DNA of 64,000 nt from Streptomyces sp. YIM 130001 (GCF_003574445.1 NZ_KZ984552.1:248001-312000), one strand, 5' to 3'; counted from the first letter of the stretch, positions 8,398 through 16,578 are shown. A program made the numbers and translations. Notes: a model not told the origin generated them from the letters alone.

Positions 8398-9381
8398 TTG
8401 GCGAACGAGCAGCACGACACCCCTGCGGACGGTGAGCGAACCCGCGGCGCCGGCGCCACGGACGACGACGCGCGGGGCCGACCGGAGCTGGAGCTTCGGG
8501 CCGACTGCAGCCGGTGCTTCGGGCTGTGCTGTGTGGCCCTGCCGTTCGCCGCATCGTCCGACTTCGCGCGCGACAAGCGTGCCGGCACGCCCTGTCACAA
8601 CCTGGCGACCGATTTCCGCTGCGGCATCCACCGAAGGCTCCGCGACGAGGGCTACAGCGGCTGCACCGTGTACGACTGCTTCGGCGCCGGCCAGCAGGTC
8701 TCGCAGGTCACCTTCGGCGGAGTCGACTGGCGCAGCGCACCGGAGTCCGCGGGCGAGATGTTCGAGGTCTTCCCGGTCATGCGACAGCTGCACGAGCTGC
8801 TCCGGTACGTCGCCGACGGCCTCGGCCGGCCGGAAGCCGAGCCGGTGCACGCCGGGCTCCGCGCCGCGCGCACCCGCCTGGAGGGGCTGGTCGGCAGCGA
8901 CGCCTCCACCGTCCTCGGTACCGACGTACCGGCCCTGCGCGGCGAGATCAACACCCTTCTGGTGCAGGTCGGAGACCTGGTGCGCGCCGAGGTCCCGGGC
9001 CGGACGAAGAACCGTCGCGGAGCCGACCTGTTCGGTGCCCGCCTGGCCGGCGCCGACCTGAGGGGCGCGAGCCTGCGCGGGGCCTGCCTGATCGCCGCGG
9101 ACCTCCAGCGCGCCGACCTGCGACGCACCGATCTCATCGGCGCGGACCTCAGGGATGCCGACCTCTCCGGCGCCGATCTCACCGGCTCGGTGTTCCTCAC
9201 CCAGCCCCAGTTGAACGCGGCCCGCGGCGACGCCGCCACCCGCCTGCCCCCGGGCCTGGCTCGCCCGGACCACTGGAAGGACGGCGAGGCGAGCGTGGCG
9301 CCGGCGGCGGACGGCGGTGGGCGCTCGGGGGCCGGTCCGAAGCGCGTCAGGCCGCGTCGGGGACGGCCGCGACGGCCGTGA
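8398..9381 (+). CDS. Cysteine-cluster (YkgJ-like) and pentapeptide-repeat fusion protein
   Basis: A 327-residue protein with a TTG start at 8398 (MANEQHDTPAD). The N-terminal half carries a metal-binding-like pattern, DCSRCFGLCC, then PCHNL, FRCGIH, GCTVYDCFG (residues about 37-95). The middle is helical. Residues about 207-268 are pentapeptide repeats of the A(D/N)LXX type (GADLFGARLAGADLRGASLRG and on), which form a right-handed beta helix. The C-terminal 35 residues are basic and disordered. The 3' end overlaps the convergent RidA gene by 35 bases. The function is unknown. Confidence 0.85.
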   Translation: MANEQHDTPADGERTRGAGATDDDARGRPELELRADCSRCFGLCCVALPFAASSDFARDKRAGTPCHNLATDFRCGIHRRLRDEGYSGCTVYDCFGAGQQVSQVTFGGVDWRSAPESAGEMFEVFPVMRQLHELLRYVADGLGRPEAEPVHAGLRAARTRLEGLVGSDASTVLGTDVPALRGEINTLLVQVGDLVRAEVPGRTKNRRGADLFGARLAGADLRGASLRGACLIAADLQRADLRRTDLIGADLRDADLSGADLTGSVFLTQPQLNAARGDAATRLPPGLARPDHWKDGEASVAPAADGGGRSGAGPKRVRPRRGRPRRP

Positions 9382-9754
9382 TCTCGACCAGCTGTCCCGG
9401 GTAGCCGAGCGCGGCGACACCGAGGAGCGTGGAGGCGTGCGGTCCGGTGCTGAGCCCGGAGGCGCGTACGACGTCCCAGACCTCGGCGAGTACGGCGGGG
9501 TCGGGGCTCACCACGTACACATCCGTGTAGGCGACCTGGGCGAGGTCGGAGCCGACGGCTGCCAGCTGCTCCTCGAGGTTGGCGATGACCTGCCGGGCCT
9601 GGCGGGCGGGATCGCCCGCTCCGACCAGCGCGCCCGCCGCGTCCAGCGGCACCGACCCGGCCAGGAACGCCAGCCGGGTGCCGGCCTCGACGACGGACGC
9701 GTGCGCGTAGGCGGGCGGGCTGAACAGGGTGGGTACGACGGTGCGCTTGATCAT
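9347..9754 (-). CDS. RidA/YjgF/YER057c family protein
   Basis: A 135-residue protein, the family's normal size, with VPTLFSPPAYAHASVVEAG at the start, the RQARQVIANLEEQLAAVGSDL helix and the closing block TLLGVAALGYPGQLVEITAVA. Classical RidA proteins deaminate reactive 2-aminoacrylate-type enamines. This one lacks an obvious catalytic Arg in the usual position (the end reads YPGQLVEITAVA), so it may belong to a non-archetypal subfamily. It overlaps the upstream fusion gene tail to tail and is divergent from the oxidoreductase at 9974. Confidence 0.85.
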   Translation of the reverse strand: MIKRTVVPTLFSPPAYAHASVVEAGTRLAFLAGSVPLDAAGALVGAGDPARQARQVIANLEEQLAAVGSDLAQVAYTDVYVVSPDPAVLAEVWDVVRASGLSTGPHASTLLGVAALGYPGQLVEITAVAAVPDAA

Positions 9755-9973
9755 GACGGCCTTCCGGGTCGGCGGGGTCGGCTGGTGGCCCTGCCGGTCG
9801 CCGGTCAGCCGCGCTTCCGGTCCCCGGGAGGTGCCGTGGTGCCGACCAGCGGATCATGGGAAGCAGTCGGGGGCATCCGGTTTTTCCGCACGGTGACCGC
9901 GACGGGGCGGCGGACGAGCCGTCCACCGCCGAGGCGGGGGAATGATCCGCTACGAACAGGAGTTGGGCAGCGC

Positions 9974-10897
9974 ATGAAGGCGATCGCGATCGACAGCTAT
10001 GGTTCCCCCGACGATCTGCGGCTCACGGAGCTGCCCGACCCCAAGGTCGCGCCCGGCGAGGTCCTCGTCCGCGTGAAGGCGGCCGGGATCAACCCGGTCG
10101 ACTGGAAGGTGGCGGCCGGGTATCTCGACCCGATCATGGAGACCGCGTTCCCGATCGTCCCCGGCTGGGACGTGTCGGGCGTGGTGGAGGCCACGGGGCT
10201 CGACGCGGGTGAGTTCTCCGTCGGCGACGAGATCTTCGGCTATGTCCGCAAGGACTGGGTGCAGCTGGGCACCTATGCGGAGCTGGTCGCCGCGCCGGTG
10301 CGGACCCTGGCCCGTAAGCCGGCCGCCCTCGACTGGCAGCAGGCCGCAGGGGCGCCGCTGGCCGGGCTGACCGCCCTGCAGTCGCTGCGACGGGTCGGGG
10401 TGGGCCCCTCAGACACCGTGCTCGTGCACGCCGCGGCAGGCGGCGTCGGTTCACTCGGCGTGCAGATCGCCCTCGCGCTCGGCGCGACCCGGGTGATCGG
10501 CACGGCGAGCGAACGCAACCACGACTACCTGCGCTCGATCGGCGCGGAACCCGTCACGTACGGCGAGGGACTGGCCGACCGGGTGCGGGCGCTCGCCCCG
10601 GAGGGCGTGGATGCCGCGCTCGACTTCGTGGGCGGCGACGTCGTCGACCTCTCGCAGAGCCTGCTGCGCCGAAGGGACCGGGTGGCCTCCATCGCCGACG
10701 GCTCTGCGGCCGAGAAGGGCGGCCACTACGTGTGGGTGCGCCCGGACTCCGCCGATCTGGAGTTCCTCGCGGGACTCGCCGACGACGGACAGCTGAGGGT
10801 GCATGTGGAGCGGGCGTTCCCGCTGGCCGAGGCGGCGGAGGCCTGGCGGCTCAGCCAGCAGGGGCGCACCCGCGGGAAGATCGTCCTGACGGTGTGA
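9974..10897 (+). CDS. NADP-dependent oxidoreductase, quinone/zinc-free MDR type
   Basis: A 307-residue medium-chain dehydrogenase/reductase starting MKAIAIDSYGSPDDLRL. The N-terminal GroES-like domain has GINPVDWKVAAGY and PGWDVSGVVEA. The Rossmann fold has VLVHAAAGGVGSLGVQIA at about residues 157-174. The structural-zinc cysteines are missing, which places it among zinc-free quinone or enone reductases. The C-terminus RTRGKIVLTV is typical. It is divergent from ridA and followed by a long hairpin. Confidence 0.88.
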   Translation: MKAIAIDSYGSPDDLRLTELPDPKVAPGEVLVRVKAAGINPVDWKVAAGYLDPIMETAFPIVPGWDVSGVVEATGLDAGEFSVGDEIFGYVRKDWVQLGTYAELVAAPVRTLARKPAALDWQQAAGAPLAGLTALQSLRRVGVGPSDTVLVHAAAGGVGSLGVQIALALGATRVIGTASERNHDYLRSIGAEPVTYGEGLADRVRALAPEGVDAALDFVGGDVVDLSQSLLRRRDRVASIADGSAAEKGGHYVWVRPDSADLEFLAGLADDGQLRVHVERAFPLAEAAEAWRLSQQGRTRGKIVLTV

Positions 10898-10931
10898 ACC
10901 GGGCCGCCGGGCACGGTGGTGGCTCCGGGGC

Positions 10932-10970
10932 GGTGCCGGGAAGGTGTCGATCGCACCCGGTCCCGGCACC
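10932..10970. terminator. Long hairpin between convergent genes
   Basis: GGTGCCGGGA at 10932-10941 pairs perfectly with TCCCGGCACC at 10961-10970, and an inner GGTG/CACC pair shortens the loop. It sits in the 100-base gap between the oxidoreductase and the convergent protease gene and probably ends both transcripts. Confidence 0.6.
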
Positions 10971-10997
10971 ACCCGAGGGCGCGCCGTTCGGGGTTTC

Positions 10998-11852
10998 CTA
11001 CTCCTCGCCGGGCTTCGGCAGGGCGCAGTCCGGTGCGGAGAGGTCGATCTTGTTGCCGGTGCCCACGCAGGGCACGATCGTGTGGGTCTGCTGGGCGTAG
11101 CTGATGCCCGGGTGCGAGGTGATGTCGCCGTTCTCGTCGACCTCGCACGGGTTGTTGACGGCGCAGTCGGTGCCGCCCTCGTGGCCGGTGTTGTTCACGG
11201 CGACGACCTTGCCGGTGGCGTCGTCGAGCACCGGGGAGCCAGAGGTGCCGCCGACGGTGTCGCAGGCGGCGGTGTAGCGGACCGAGTCCTTGAACGTCCA
11301 GTCACCCTCGCGCAGTTCGTGCGCGAAGCCGTCGATGTCGCAACTGTAGACACGCTTCCAGTAGCCGGAGGCGACGCTGATCGCGGTGCCTTCGGACGGC
11401 CGGTCCGCGGACAGTTCGAGGGCCGTGATGCCGTGCTCGCTCTCGATCTCCTCGTAGGTGGAGGTGAGTTCGTACAGCGACACGTCGGTGTCGGTCATCG
11501 TGGCGTAGGCGACCTTGCTGGCCTGCAGGGTCGCCACCTCGCCGCCTGATGCGTCGAGGAGTTCGAAGGTACGGCTCGACGGCTCGTCGACGACGACCTC
11601 GCCCGCGCCGGGGAATCCGCTCTCCAGGCAGTGGCCGTTGGACATCACCAGGGCCGGGTCGCCGGGGGCCGAATCGGGCGTCCGGACGACGGAACCGGAG
11701 CAGTTGCTCAGTGCCACGGTGCCGGCGAGATCGACGGCCTGGGTGGTGGGGCGGTCGTCGGCGGGCGCCGCCGTGGCGGCCGCGGTGGCCGGAGCCGCGG
11801 TGGCTCCGACGAGCAGCAGGGTCAGCAACGAACCGAGCAGCGGTTTCTTCAT
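10998..11852 (-). CDS. Secreted trypsin-like serine protease
   Basis: A 284-residue protein with a Sec signal peptide (KK, then LLGSLLTLLLVGATAAP, cleavage likely after an Ala-X-Ala near residue 24-27). The catalytic triad is visible: H74 in SNGHC, D121 or D123 in MTDTDVSLYEL, and S206 in GGTSGSPV. Cysteines at about 51, 75, 171 and 197 can form disulfides. It should act outside the cell as an endopeptidase. Its upstream region of 219 bases is shared with the divergent membrane-protein gene at 12072. Confidence 0.88.
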   Translation of the reverse strand: MKKPLLGSLLTLLLVGATAAPATAAATAAPADDRPTTQAVDLAGTVALSNCSGSVVRTPDSAPGDPALVMSNGHCLESGFPGAGEVVVDEPSSRTFELLDASGGEVATLQASKVAYATMTDTDVSLYELTSTYEEIESEHGITALELSADRPSEGTAISVASGYWKRVYSCDIDGFAHELREGDWTFKDSVRYTAACDTVGGTSGSPVLDDATGKVVAVNNTGHEGGTDCAVNNPCEVDENGDITSHPGISYAQQTHTIVPCVGTGNKIDLSAPDCALPKPGEE

Positions 11853-12071
11853 GTGGTGGCCTCGAATGGTCAGTGGGGGGACCGGAGTTCGGGAAGAACC
11901 CCGGCTGTTGTCATGCGCATTGTGGGGGTGGCGGCGACCTCGGACAACCGTGCACGGTTACCGGACACCGGTAGAGGTCTCCGTGCGACGGACACTTGCC
12001 CTGAAGAGGCCAACTCGCCGCAGGTGAGAGGGGATTGACGTGGTGAGGGCCGACCGGCCACAGTCGCGGCG

Positions 12072-13568
12072 ATGGAGATCACCGATCCGACGCCCGCGGA
12101 ACTCCGCGTCCTGGAGGCGTTCCCGCGTGGAGACCGGCTCGACTTCCGGCCTCCCCCCGAAGGCGACTCCGCCTCCGACGCCCCTGCCCTGGGCGCGGAC
12201 TGGGGGCCCGAACGCACCGTCCGTGCCGAGGTGTTGCGTGCCCTGCTGCTCGGCGGGCCGCGCCTGGACGGCGAGATACCCGCGCTGCGGATCGCCGGTG
12301 CGCGGATCGTCGGGCACCTCAGGCTGCACTACGCGACGATCGACTGCACCGTCAGCTTTCTCGCCTGCCACTTCGACCGCCCACCGCTCCTGTTCGGCGC
12401 CCAGGTCCGCAGGTGGTACCTGGGGGAGTGCGTGCTGCCTGCGCTGCACGCCGGAACGCTCCGCACCGAGGGCGACCTCGTGTTGTCCGACGCCCGGATA
12501 CGGGGCCAAGTCCGCCTCGCCGGGGCCCGGATAGGGGGCGCACTCTTCCTGGAACGGACCCGGATCGGGCCCGTACCGCCGTCCGGTGACGAGCACGACC
12601 TGGAGTCGGCGCTCCAGCTCAACCAGGCCACCGTGGAACGCGACCTGGTCGCAGGCGGTCTGTGCGTACAGGGCGAGACCCGTTTCAGCGGAGCCGCCGT
12701 CACCGGCACGGTCCGGCTCCACGACGCCGTGCTCGACCACCGCGGCAGCACCGCCCTGCAGGCCACCACGTTCACCGTCGGCGCCGATCTGCACGCCCCG
12801 CGCCTGACCGCGCTGGGCCGGGTCAACCTCCGCGGCGCTCACATATCGGGACAGCTCAACCTGGGATTCGCTCGCCTCGCCAACCCCGGCGGGATGGCCC
12901 TGCGCGCCAGCAGCATCTCCGTCGGCGAGCTGTGGCTACGCCAAGCCGACCGGATCCAGGGCTCGTTGACGTTGCGGCGCGCCCAGGTCGGTCTCCTGCA
13001 CATCGCCCCGGAAGTCTGGCCCGACCAGGTGCGCCTGGACGGCTTCGGCTACACCTCGCTCGATCCGCACGAGCCCGCGGCCCGCCGACTGCCCGTCCTC
13101 GAGCGCGACACGGACGGCTACGTCCCGCACGCCTACGAGCAACTCACGACGGCCTACCGCAGGATCGGCGACGACGCAGGCGCCCGCGCGGTACAACTCG
13201 CCAAGCAGCACCGTCACCGGGGAACCCTGCCCTGGTACGCCAGGATCTGGGGCTATCTCCAGGAAGTCACGGTCGGCTACGGCTTCCGGCCCACCCGTGC
13301 CGCGGCCTGGCTGCTCTCGCTGCTGCTGGCCGGATCGCTCGCGTACGGACTCCACCCACCGGACCCGTACAAGGCGGACCAGGCGCCCGAGTTCAATGCT
13401 CCGTTCTTCACCCTCGACCTGCTCCTGCCGATCGTCGACTTCGGCCAGGAGCGGGCGTTCGCACCGGACGGCCCTCTGCAGTGGCTGTCGTACGTCCTGA
13501 TCGCCGCCGGATGGGTGCTCGCCACCACGATCGCGGCCGGGGTCACGCGCACCATCAGCCGGCAGTGA
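12072..13568 (+). CDS. Streptomycete membrane-anchored repeat protein ('membrane-associated oxidoreductase' type)
   Basis: A 498-residue protein. Residues about 75-320 are made of repeated short beta strands of the form (R/L)IXGXLRLXXAXI, such as RIVGHLRLHYATI, ARIRGQVRLAGARIGG and AHISGQLNLGFARL, resembling a pentapeptide-type beta helix. Then follow a helical segment (YEQLTTAYRRIGDDAGA) and two C-terminal membrane helices, TRAAAWLLSLLLAGSLAYG and LSYVLIAAGWVLATTIAAG. Similar proteins in Streptomyces are called membrane-associated oxidoreductases, but I see no cofactor motif here, so that name is not supported by sequence. It is divergent from the protease gene. Confidence 0.75.
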   Translation: MEITDPTPAELRVLEAFPRGDRLDFRPPPEGDSASDAPALGADWGPERTVRAEVLRALLLGGPRLDGEIPALRIAGARIVGHLRLHYATIDCTVSFLACHFDRPPLLFGAQVRRWYLGECVLPALHAGTLRTEGDLVLSDARIRGQVRLAGARIGGALFLERTRIGPVPPSGDEHDLESALQLNQATVERDLVAGGLCVQGETRFSGAAVTGTVRLHDAVLDHRGSTALQATTFTVGADLHAPRLTALGRVNLRGAHISGQLNLGFARLANPGGMALRASSISVGELWLRQADRIQGSLTLRRAQVGLLHIAPEVWPDQVRLDGFGYTSLDPHEPAARRLPVLERDTDGYVPHAYEQLTTAYRRIGDDAGARAVQLAKQHRHRGTLPWYARIWGYLQEVTVGYGFRPTRAAAWLLSLLLAGSLAYGLHPPDPYKADQAPEFNAPFFTLDLLLPIVDFGQERAFAPDGPLQWLSYVLIAAGWVLATTIAAGVTRTISRQ

Positions 13569-13619
13569 ACGCCGGGGAATCCGGCAGGGGTTCGCGTGAC
13601 CGGCAGGTCAGTTCCCGGC

Positions 13620-14345
13620 CTACTCGTCGCGGTCGGGGATGTCGCGTACGACGCGGAGCCGCGGTGCGCCGCGGTGCTCGGGAGCAGGGGCCGCGGAATC
13701 CGGTACGGGCTCGGGTTCGGCGGCGGGTGTGCTGCCCCGGGGGTGCAGGGCGAGGGTGAGCCGGGTCAGGCCGGCCGCCCGCAGAGTGCTGGGCGTCTCG
13801 GTCACCACCCGGCAGGTGGTGCGGCCCCACCTGGGGTCCGGGTGCTGCACGGGACGTACCGCCCCGTCGTGGTCCACGGCGCCGGGGCCCACGGCGCGCA
13901 CCCAGTGCGGAAGCCCTTGCTGGAAGGCCGCGTTCATGATCGGGTTCTGCCCGATCTCGTTGCGGATCTCCTTGAGTACCGGATCCTGCCGGTGCACGTC
14001 GAGGGCCGCCGCGAACTGCGCGAGCATCGGCAGACACCAGCTCGTCTCGCGCTCCCGCAGGACCCGCCCGGCGTCGGGGTGGAAGAGCACCAGGCGCAGG
14101 AAGTTCTGGTGCGGCATCGCGGTCGGATGCGGCTTGAATCCGTCGAACAGAAGGTCGTACGCGGAGTTGGTGACGGCCACATTCCAGCGGTGATCGACGA
14201 GCAGCGACGGGAACGGGACGGAGTCGAGGACGCTGGTGTAGTCCCGCAGATACGCCCTGGTGCGGGGGTCGTGCGCCGCGCGCTCCTGGTCCCGGACGGC
14301 CCGGTCGGCGCCGCACGAGCGGCTCGCCCACCTGTCGTTCCCCAT
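13620..14345 (-). CDS. MmyB-like ligand-binding domain protein lacking its HTH
   Basis: A 241-residue protein with ATG at 14343-14345 and AAGGAGG 8 bases upstream. Residues about 30-200 match the MmyB-like ligand-binding (PAS-like) domain that usually sits behind an N-terminal XRE helix-turn-helix: LRDYTSVLDSVPFPSLLVDH, RWNVAVTNSAYDLLF, NFLRLVLFHPDAGRVL and GRTTCRVVTETPSTLRAAGL. Here only about 28 polar residues precede it, so no DNA-binding domain is present. The C-terminus is Pro/Ala/Arg-rich. It is divergent from the EspR-like regulator at 14616, 270 bases away. Confidence 0.8.
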   Translation of the reverse strand: MGNDRWASRSCGADRAVRDQERAAHDPRTRAYLRDYTSVLDSVPFPSLLVDHRWNVAVTNSAYDLLFDGFKPHPTAMPHQNFLRLVLFHPDAGRVLRERETSWCLPMLAQFAAALDVHRQDPVLKEIRNEIGQNPIMNAAFQQGLPHWVRAVGPGAVDHDGAVRPVQHPDPRWGRTTCRVVTETPSTLRAAGLTRLTLALHPRGSTPAAEPEPVPDSAAPAPEHRGAPRLRVVRDIPDRDE

Positions 14346-14615
14346 CGGGCGGGCCTCCTTCCGGTGCGCGCGTGAGATGCGTCGCGGGGCGATCCTGGCG
14401 TCCGGGCGAGGGTGTGTCAACAATCGTGGCATTTACTGCCGTTGAGCGAATGGATCGCGCCACAGCTGTGGCAGCCTCTGGCTGTCGACCCGACTACGGG
14501 TTAGCCTCCCGGCAGTTCCGCCGAGTCGCCCGAGTCCTGATTCGTCCCGGGCGGACGCGGCGACAGATTCAGACGTAGCGTCAGATTGCCTACCGGCAGA
14601 TTGAGGAGACGAGCG

Positions 14616-15284
14616 GTGCCAGAAGGCTTCTCGGCTGGGGGCCCGCCGGCCGCCGGGGCGCCCGCGTCCTTGGTCGCCCGAGTCGTCGAACTCGCCGAAC
14701 GGCTCGGTGTGAGCCGCGACGAGATCCTCGATCCGGAACGCCTGTCCGGCGAATCCGGAGTTCCCGCGGGTGCCGTCCGTGACCTGCTCGACGGCGGTAC
14801 GGGTGGCGAGGGCGACCTGCAGACACGCTTCCTGCAGCGCTTCGAACTCCTGCGCCGTACCCGCCTGAAGGCCAACGGCCGCCCGTACACCCAGCAGGAG
14901 ATCGCCGATGGTGCCGGAATGTCACGGCAGCAGGCGGGCGCGCTGATCCATGGCGACCGACGGCCGACGATGGAGCACTGCGCGGCCATCCAGCGGTTCT
15001 TCGAGGTGCACGCGGGCTTCCTCACCGCGGAGGATCCGGAGGCGCTGGCGGACTGCCTGCGCCGCACCGAGCAGGACCTTCTGCTGCGGCTGGCCGAGTC
15101 CGATGGTGAAGTGCCGGTTCCCGCAACGGAGTTGCCGGTCGATCCGCTGCAGCGAATCCTGCAGGACCACGGTGTGCGGGGCATCGCCTGGCGGGCAGCT
15201 CAACTCCCCTCGGACAAGCACCGCGACAAGGTCACCGAATGGCTGGACCTCCTGCTCGAGAACGTCAGGCGCAACGACCCCTGA
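14616..15284 (+). CDS. EspR-like XRE-family DNA-binding regulator
   Basis: A 222-residue protein starting at GTG 14616 (MPEGFSAGGPP), with TTGAGGAG 5-12 bases upstream. After an Ala/Pro leader and a helical dimer-like region, residues about 88-118 form a helix-turn-helix (PYTQQEIADGAGMSRQQAGALI). Then comes a segment like the EspR linker (FFEVHAGFLTAED) and a C-terminal GVRGIAWRAAQLPSDKHRDKV domain, which matches the 'GVRRIAQRAHGLP' dimerization region of mycobacterial EspR, a nucleoid-associated regulator. The last codons lie in the first unit of a 3 x 19-base repeat. Confidence 0.8.
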   Translation: MPEGFSAGGPPAAGAPASLVARVVELAERLGVSRDEILDPERLSGESGVPAGAVRDLLDGGTGGEGDLQTRFLQRFELLRRTRLKANGRPYTQQEIADGAGMSRQQAGALIHGDRRPTMEHCAAIQRFFEVHAGFLTAEDPEALADCLRRTEQDLLLRLAESDGEVPVPATELPVDPLQRILQDHGVRGIAWRAAQLPSDKHRDKVTEWLDLLLENVRRNDP

Positions 15285-15328
15285 CGCGGGCAACGAGCCC
15301 TGACGCGGGCAACGACCCCTGACGCGAG
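15272..15328. repeat. 3 x 19-bp direct tandem repeat
   Basis: Three contiguous copies of a 19-base unit of the form CAACGACCCCTGACGCGGG, at 15272-15290, 15291-15309 and 15310-15328. Copy 2 differs at one base (C to G at 15297) and copy 3 at one base (G to A at 15327). The first copy includes the stop codon of the EspR-like gene. Confidence 0.9.
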
Positions 15329-15444
15329 AACGGGACGCGATTCGGCCGAGAATCATCCGGCCGCAGCGCGCCCGGGGCGGCGGTGCCGTGTCGCGGAGCC
15401 GCCCGAAGAGCCGGTGTCCCACCCGGAGTTTGGCCGAGAACCTC
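15329..15444. other. Intergenic stretch upstream of the AA10 promoter
   Basis: The 371-base gap 15285-15655 holds the tandem repeat, this GC-rich stretch, then the promoter and DasR-type site. I see no coding sequence here; the short open frames have no ribosome site or family match. Confidence 0.5.
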
Positions 15445-15472
15445 TTGACCGTGCCCAGTCACACGCTAAGGT
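15445..15472 (+). promoter_or_regulatory. Probable promoter of the AA10 gene
   Basis: TTGACC at 15445-15450 and TAAGGT at 15467-15472 with a 16-base spacer fit a vegetative sigma-70-type promoter. The -10 overlaps the DasR-type palindrome, the arrangement seen at streptomycete chitinase promoters. The leader to ATG 15656 would be about 175 bases. Confidence 0.6.
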
Positions 15473-15480
15473 CTAGACCA
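15469..15480. promoter_or_regulatory. DasR-responsive element (dre) candidate
   Basis: AGGTCTAGACCA matches the DasR operator core TGGTCTAGACCA at 11 of 12 positions and contains a perfect 10-base palindrome GGTCTAGACC. DasR is the GntR-type GlcNAc-responsive repressor of chitin use. Its site overlaps the -10 of a gene for a chitin/cellulose-type monooxygenase, which makes the assignment functionally coherent. Confidence 0.8.
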
Positions 15481-15655
15481 AGAAAGAACGTGAACCTCGC
15501 GCTCTGGATGCCGAGTTGACGCCTGCCCGGAACCAGGGCCGGGCCCGGGTCGAAGCGTCCGAAGGCCGGGGGTGTCCCCCTCACGTTCGCAACCCCCACC
15601 AGGTGGGGCGCCGTTCCCCCCACTCGACCGGCGCTCACGCCGTGAAGGAGTTGGC

Positions 15656-16171
15656 ATGCACAAGAGCCGTAAGCTCGCCGTCGCCCTCGGCGCGGCCATC
15701 GCCCCTCTGATCACCCTCAGCATGACCGCGGCCCCGGCCAGTGCCCACGGGTACGTGAACGCACCGCCCAGCAGGCAGGCACAGTGCGCCGCCGGCACCG
15801 TCGAATGCGGTGACATCAAGTACGAACCGCACAGTGTCGAGGGCCCGAAGGGCCTGAAGTCCTGCAACGGCGGGGTCGGCCGCTTCGAGGAACTCAACGA
15901 CGACAGCAAGGGCTGGGTGCACACCCCCGTCGGTCAGTCGCAGGAGTTCACCTGGACCCTGACCGCACAGCACGCGACCAGCACCTGGGAGTACTACGTC
16001 GGCGGCAACAAGATCGCCGAGTTCGACGACGGCGGCGCCAAGCCGGGCGCCACGGTCAACCACCAGGTCGACTTCGGCGGTGCCAGCGGCGAGCAGACCG
16101 TCCTCGCGGTGTGGAACATCGCCGACACCGCCAATGCGTTCTACGCCTGCATCGACGTCAACATCGGCTGA
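15656..16171 (+). CDS. AA10 family lytic polysaccharide monooxygenase (secreted)
   Basis: Copper enzyme that oxidatively cleaves crystalline chitin or cellulose. The 171-residue precursor has a signal peptide ending SMTAAPASA; cleavage leaves H31 as the mature N-terminus, in HGYVNAPPSRQAQC, the first ligand of the histidine brace. The second brace residue is H106 (TAQHATSTWEYYV) and F162 takes the axial position (NAFYACIDVNIG). Cysteines at about 44, 51, 70 and 165 can pair. No carbohydrate-binding module is attached, so it is a single-domain enzyme. GAAGGAG lies 6 bases before ATG 15656. Substrate is not decided by sequence, though the DasR-type site points to chitin. Confidence 0.92.
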   Translation: MHKSRKLAVALGAAIAPLITLSMTAAPASAHGYVNAPPSRQAQCAAGTVECGDIKYEPHSVEGPKGLKSCNGGVGRFEELNDDSKGWVHTPVGQSQEFTWTLTAQHATSTWEYYVGGNKIAEFDDGGAKPGATVNHQVDFGGASGEQTVLAVWNIADTANAFYACIDVNIG

Positions 16172-16254
16172 CCAAGGCCGGGATCCACCACGGCCGGCGG
16201 CAGGACGCCACCGTCCGCCCGACGAGCCGAACGGACCGGACCGGGCCTGGACCG

Positions 16255-16294
16255 GACCTGTGGCGGGCGTGCGATGACCCGCCCGCCACAGGTC
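16255..16294 (+). terminator. Hairpin terminator of the AA10 gene
   Basis: GACCTGTGGCGGGCG at 16255-16269 pairs perfectly with CGCCCGCCACAGGTC at 16280-16294, a 15-bp stem with a 10-base loop, 84 bases after the AA10 stop. No T run follows, which is common in streptomycetes. Confidence 0.75.
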
Positions 16295-16485
16295 CTCACC
16301 ACCGGTCGGGAAAACAGTCCCGGACCACCGGACGGCGAGACCGCCCCGGGGTTGGGGCCCACTCGGGTCCCAGCCCCGGGGCGTCGGCGCGCCCGACCCC
16401 CGGTGCGCGCCGTGCGGAGCCGTCCCGGCATCCCCAACCGGGTGCCTCCGCTGCCTGTGTGCGGGGAGTGCCTCGCGGACGGTGG
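16295..16485. other. Intergenic region after the AA10 gene
   Basis: The 407-base gap 16172-16578 contains the AA10 terminator, this GC-rich stretch without a supportable gene, and the second 3 x 19-base repeat. The GGGGCCCACTCGGGTCCCAGCCCCGG segment around 16353-16378 has weak dyad symmetry only. Confidence 0.4.
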
Positions 16486-16542
16486 ATTGCTTCCGCCCAG
16501 GGGGACTGCTTCCGCCCAGGGGGACTGCTTCCGCCCAGGGGG
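16486..16542. repeat. 3 x 19-bp direct tandem repeat
   Basis: Copies at 16486-16504, 16505-16523 and 16524-16542 of the unit ACTGCTTCCGCCCAGGGGG; the first differs at one base (C to T at 16487). It lies just before the 3' end of the convergent luciferase-like gene and has the same copy number and period as the repeat upstream of the AA10 gene, although the unit sequence is unrelated. Confidence 0.92.
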
Positions 16543-16578
16543 ACATGGCATCCGGTGCCTTGCCGCGCCGGCCGGGCG

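Noticed and set aside
6702..8588. 628-codon reverse open frame over the NarK-like transporter
   Set aside because: Antisense to a well-supported MFS gene; composition is Asp/Gly/His/Arg with no recognizable fold.
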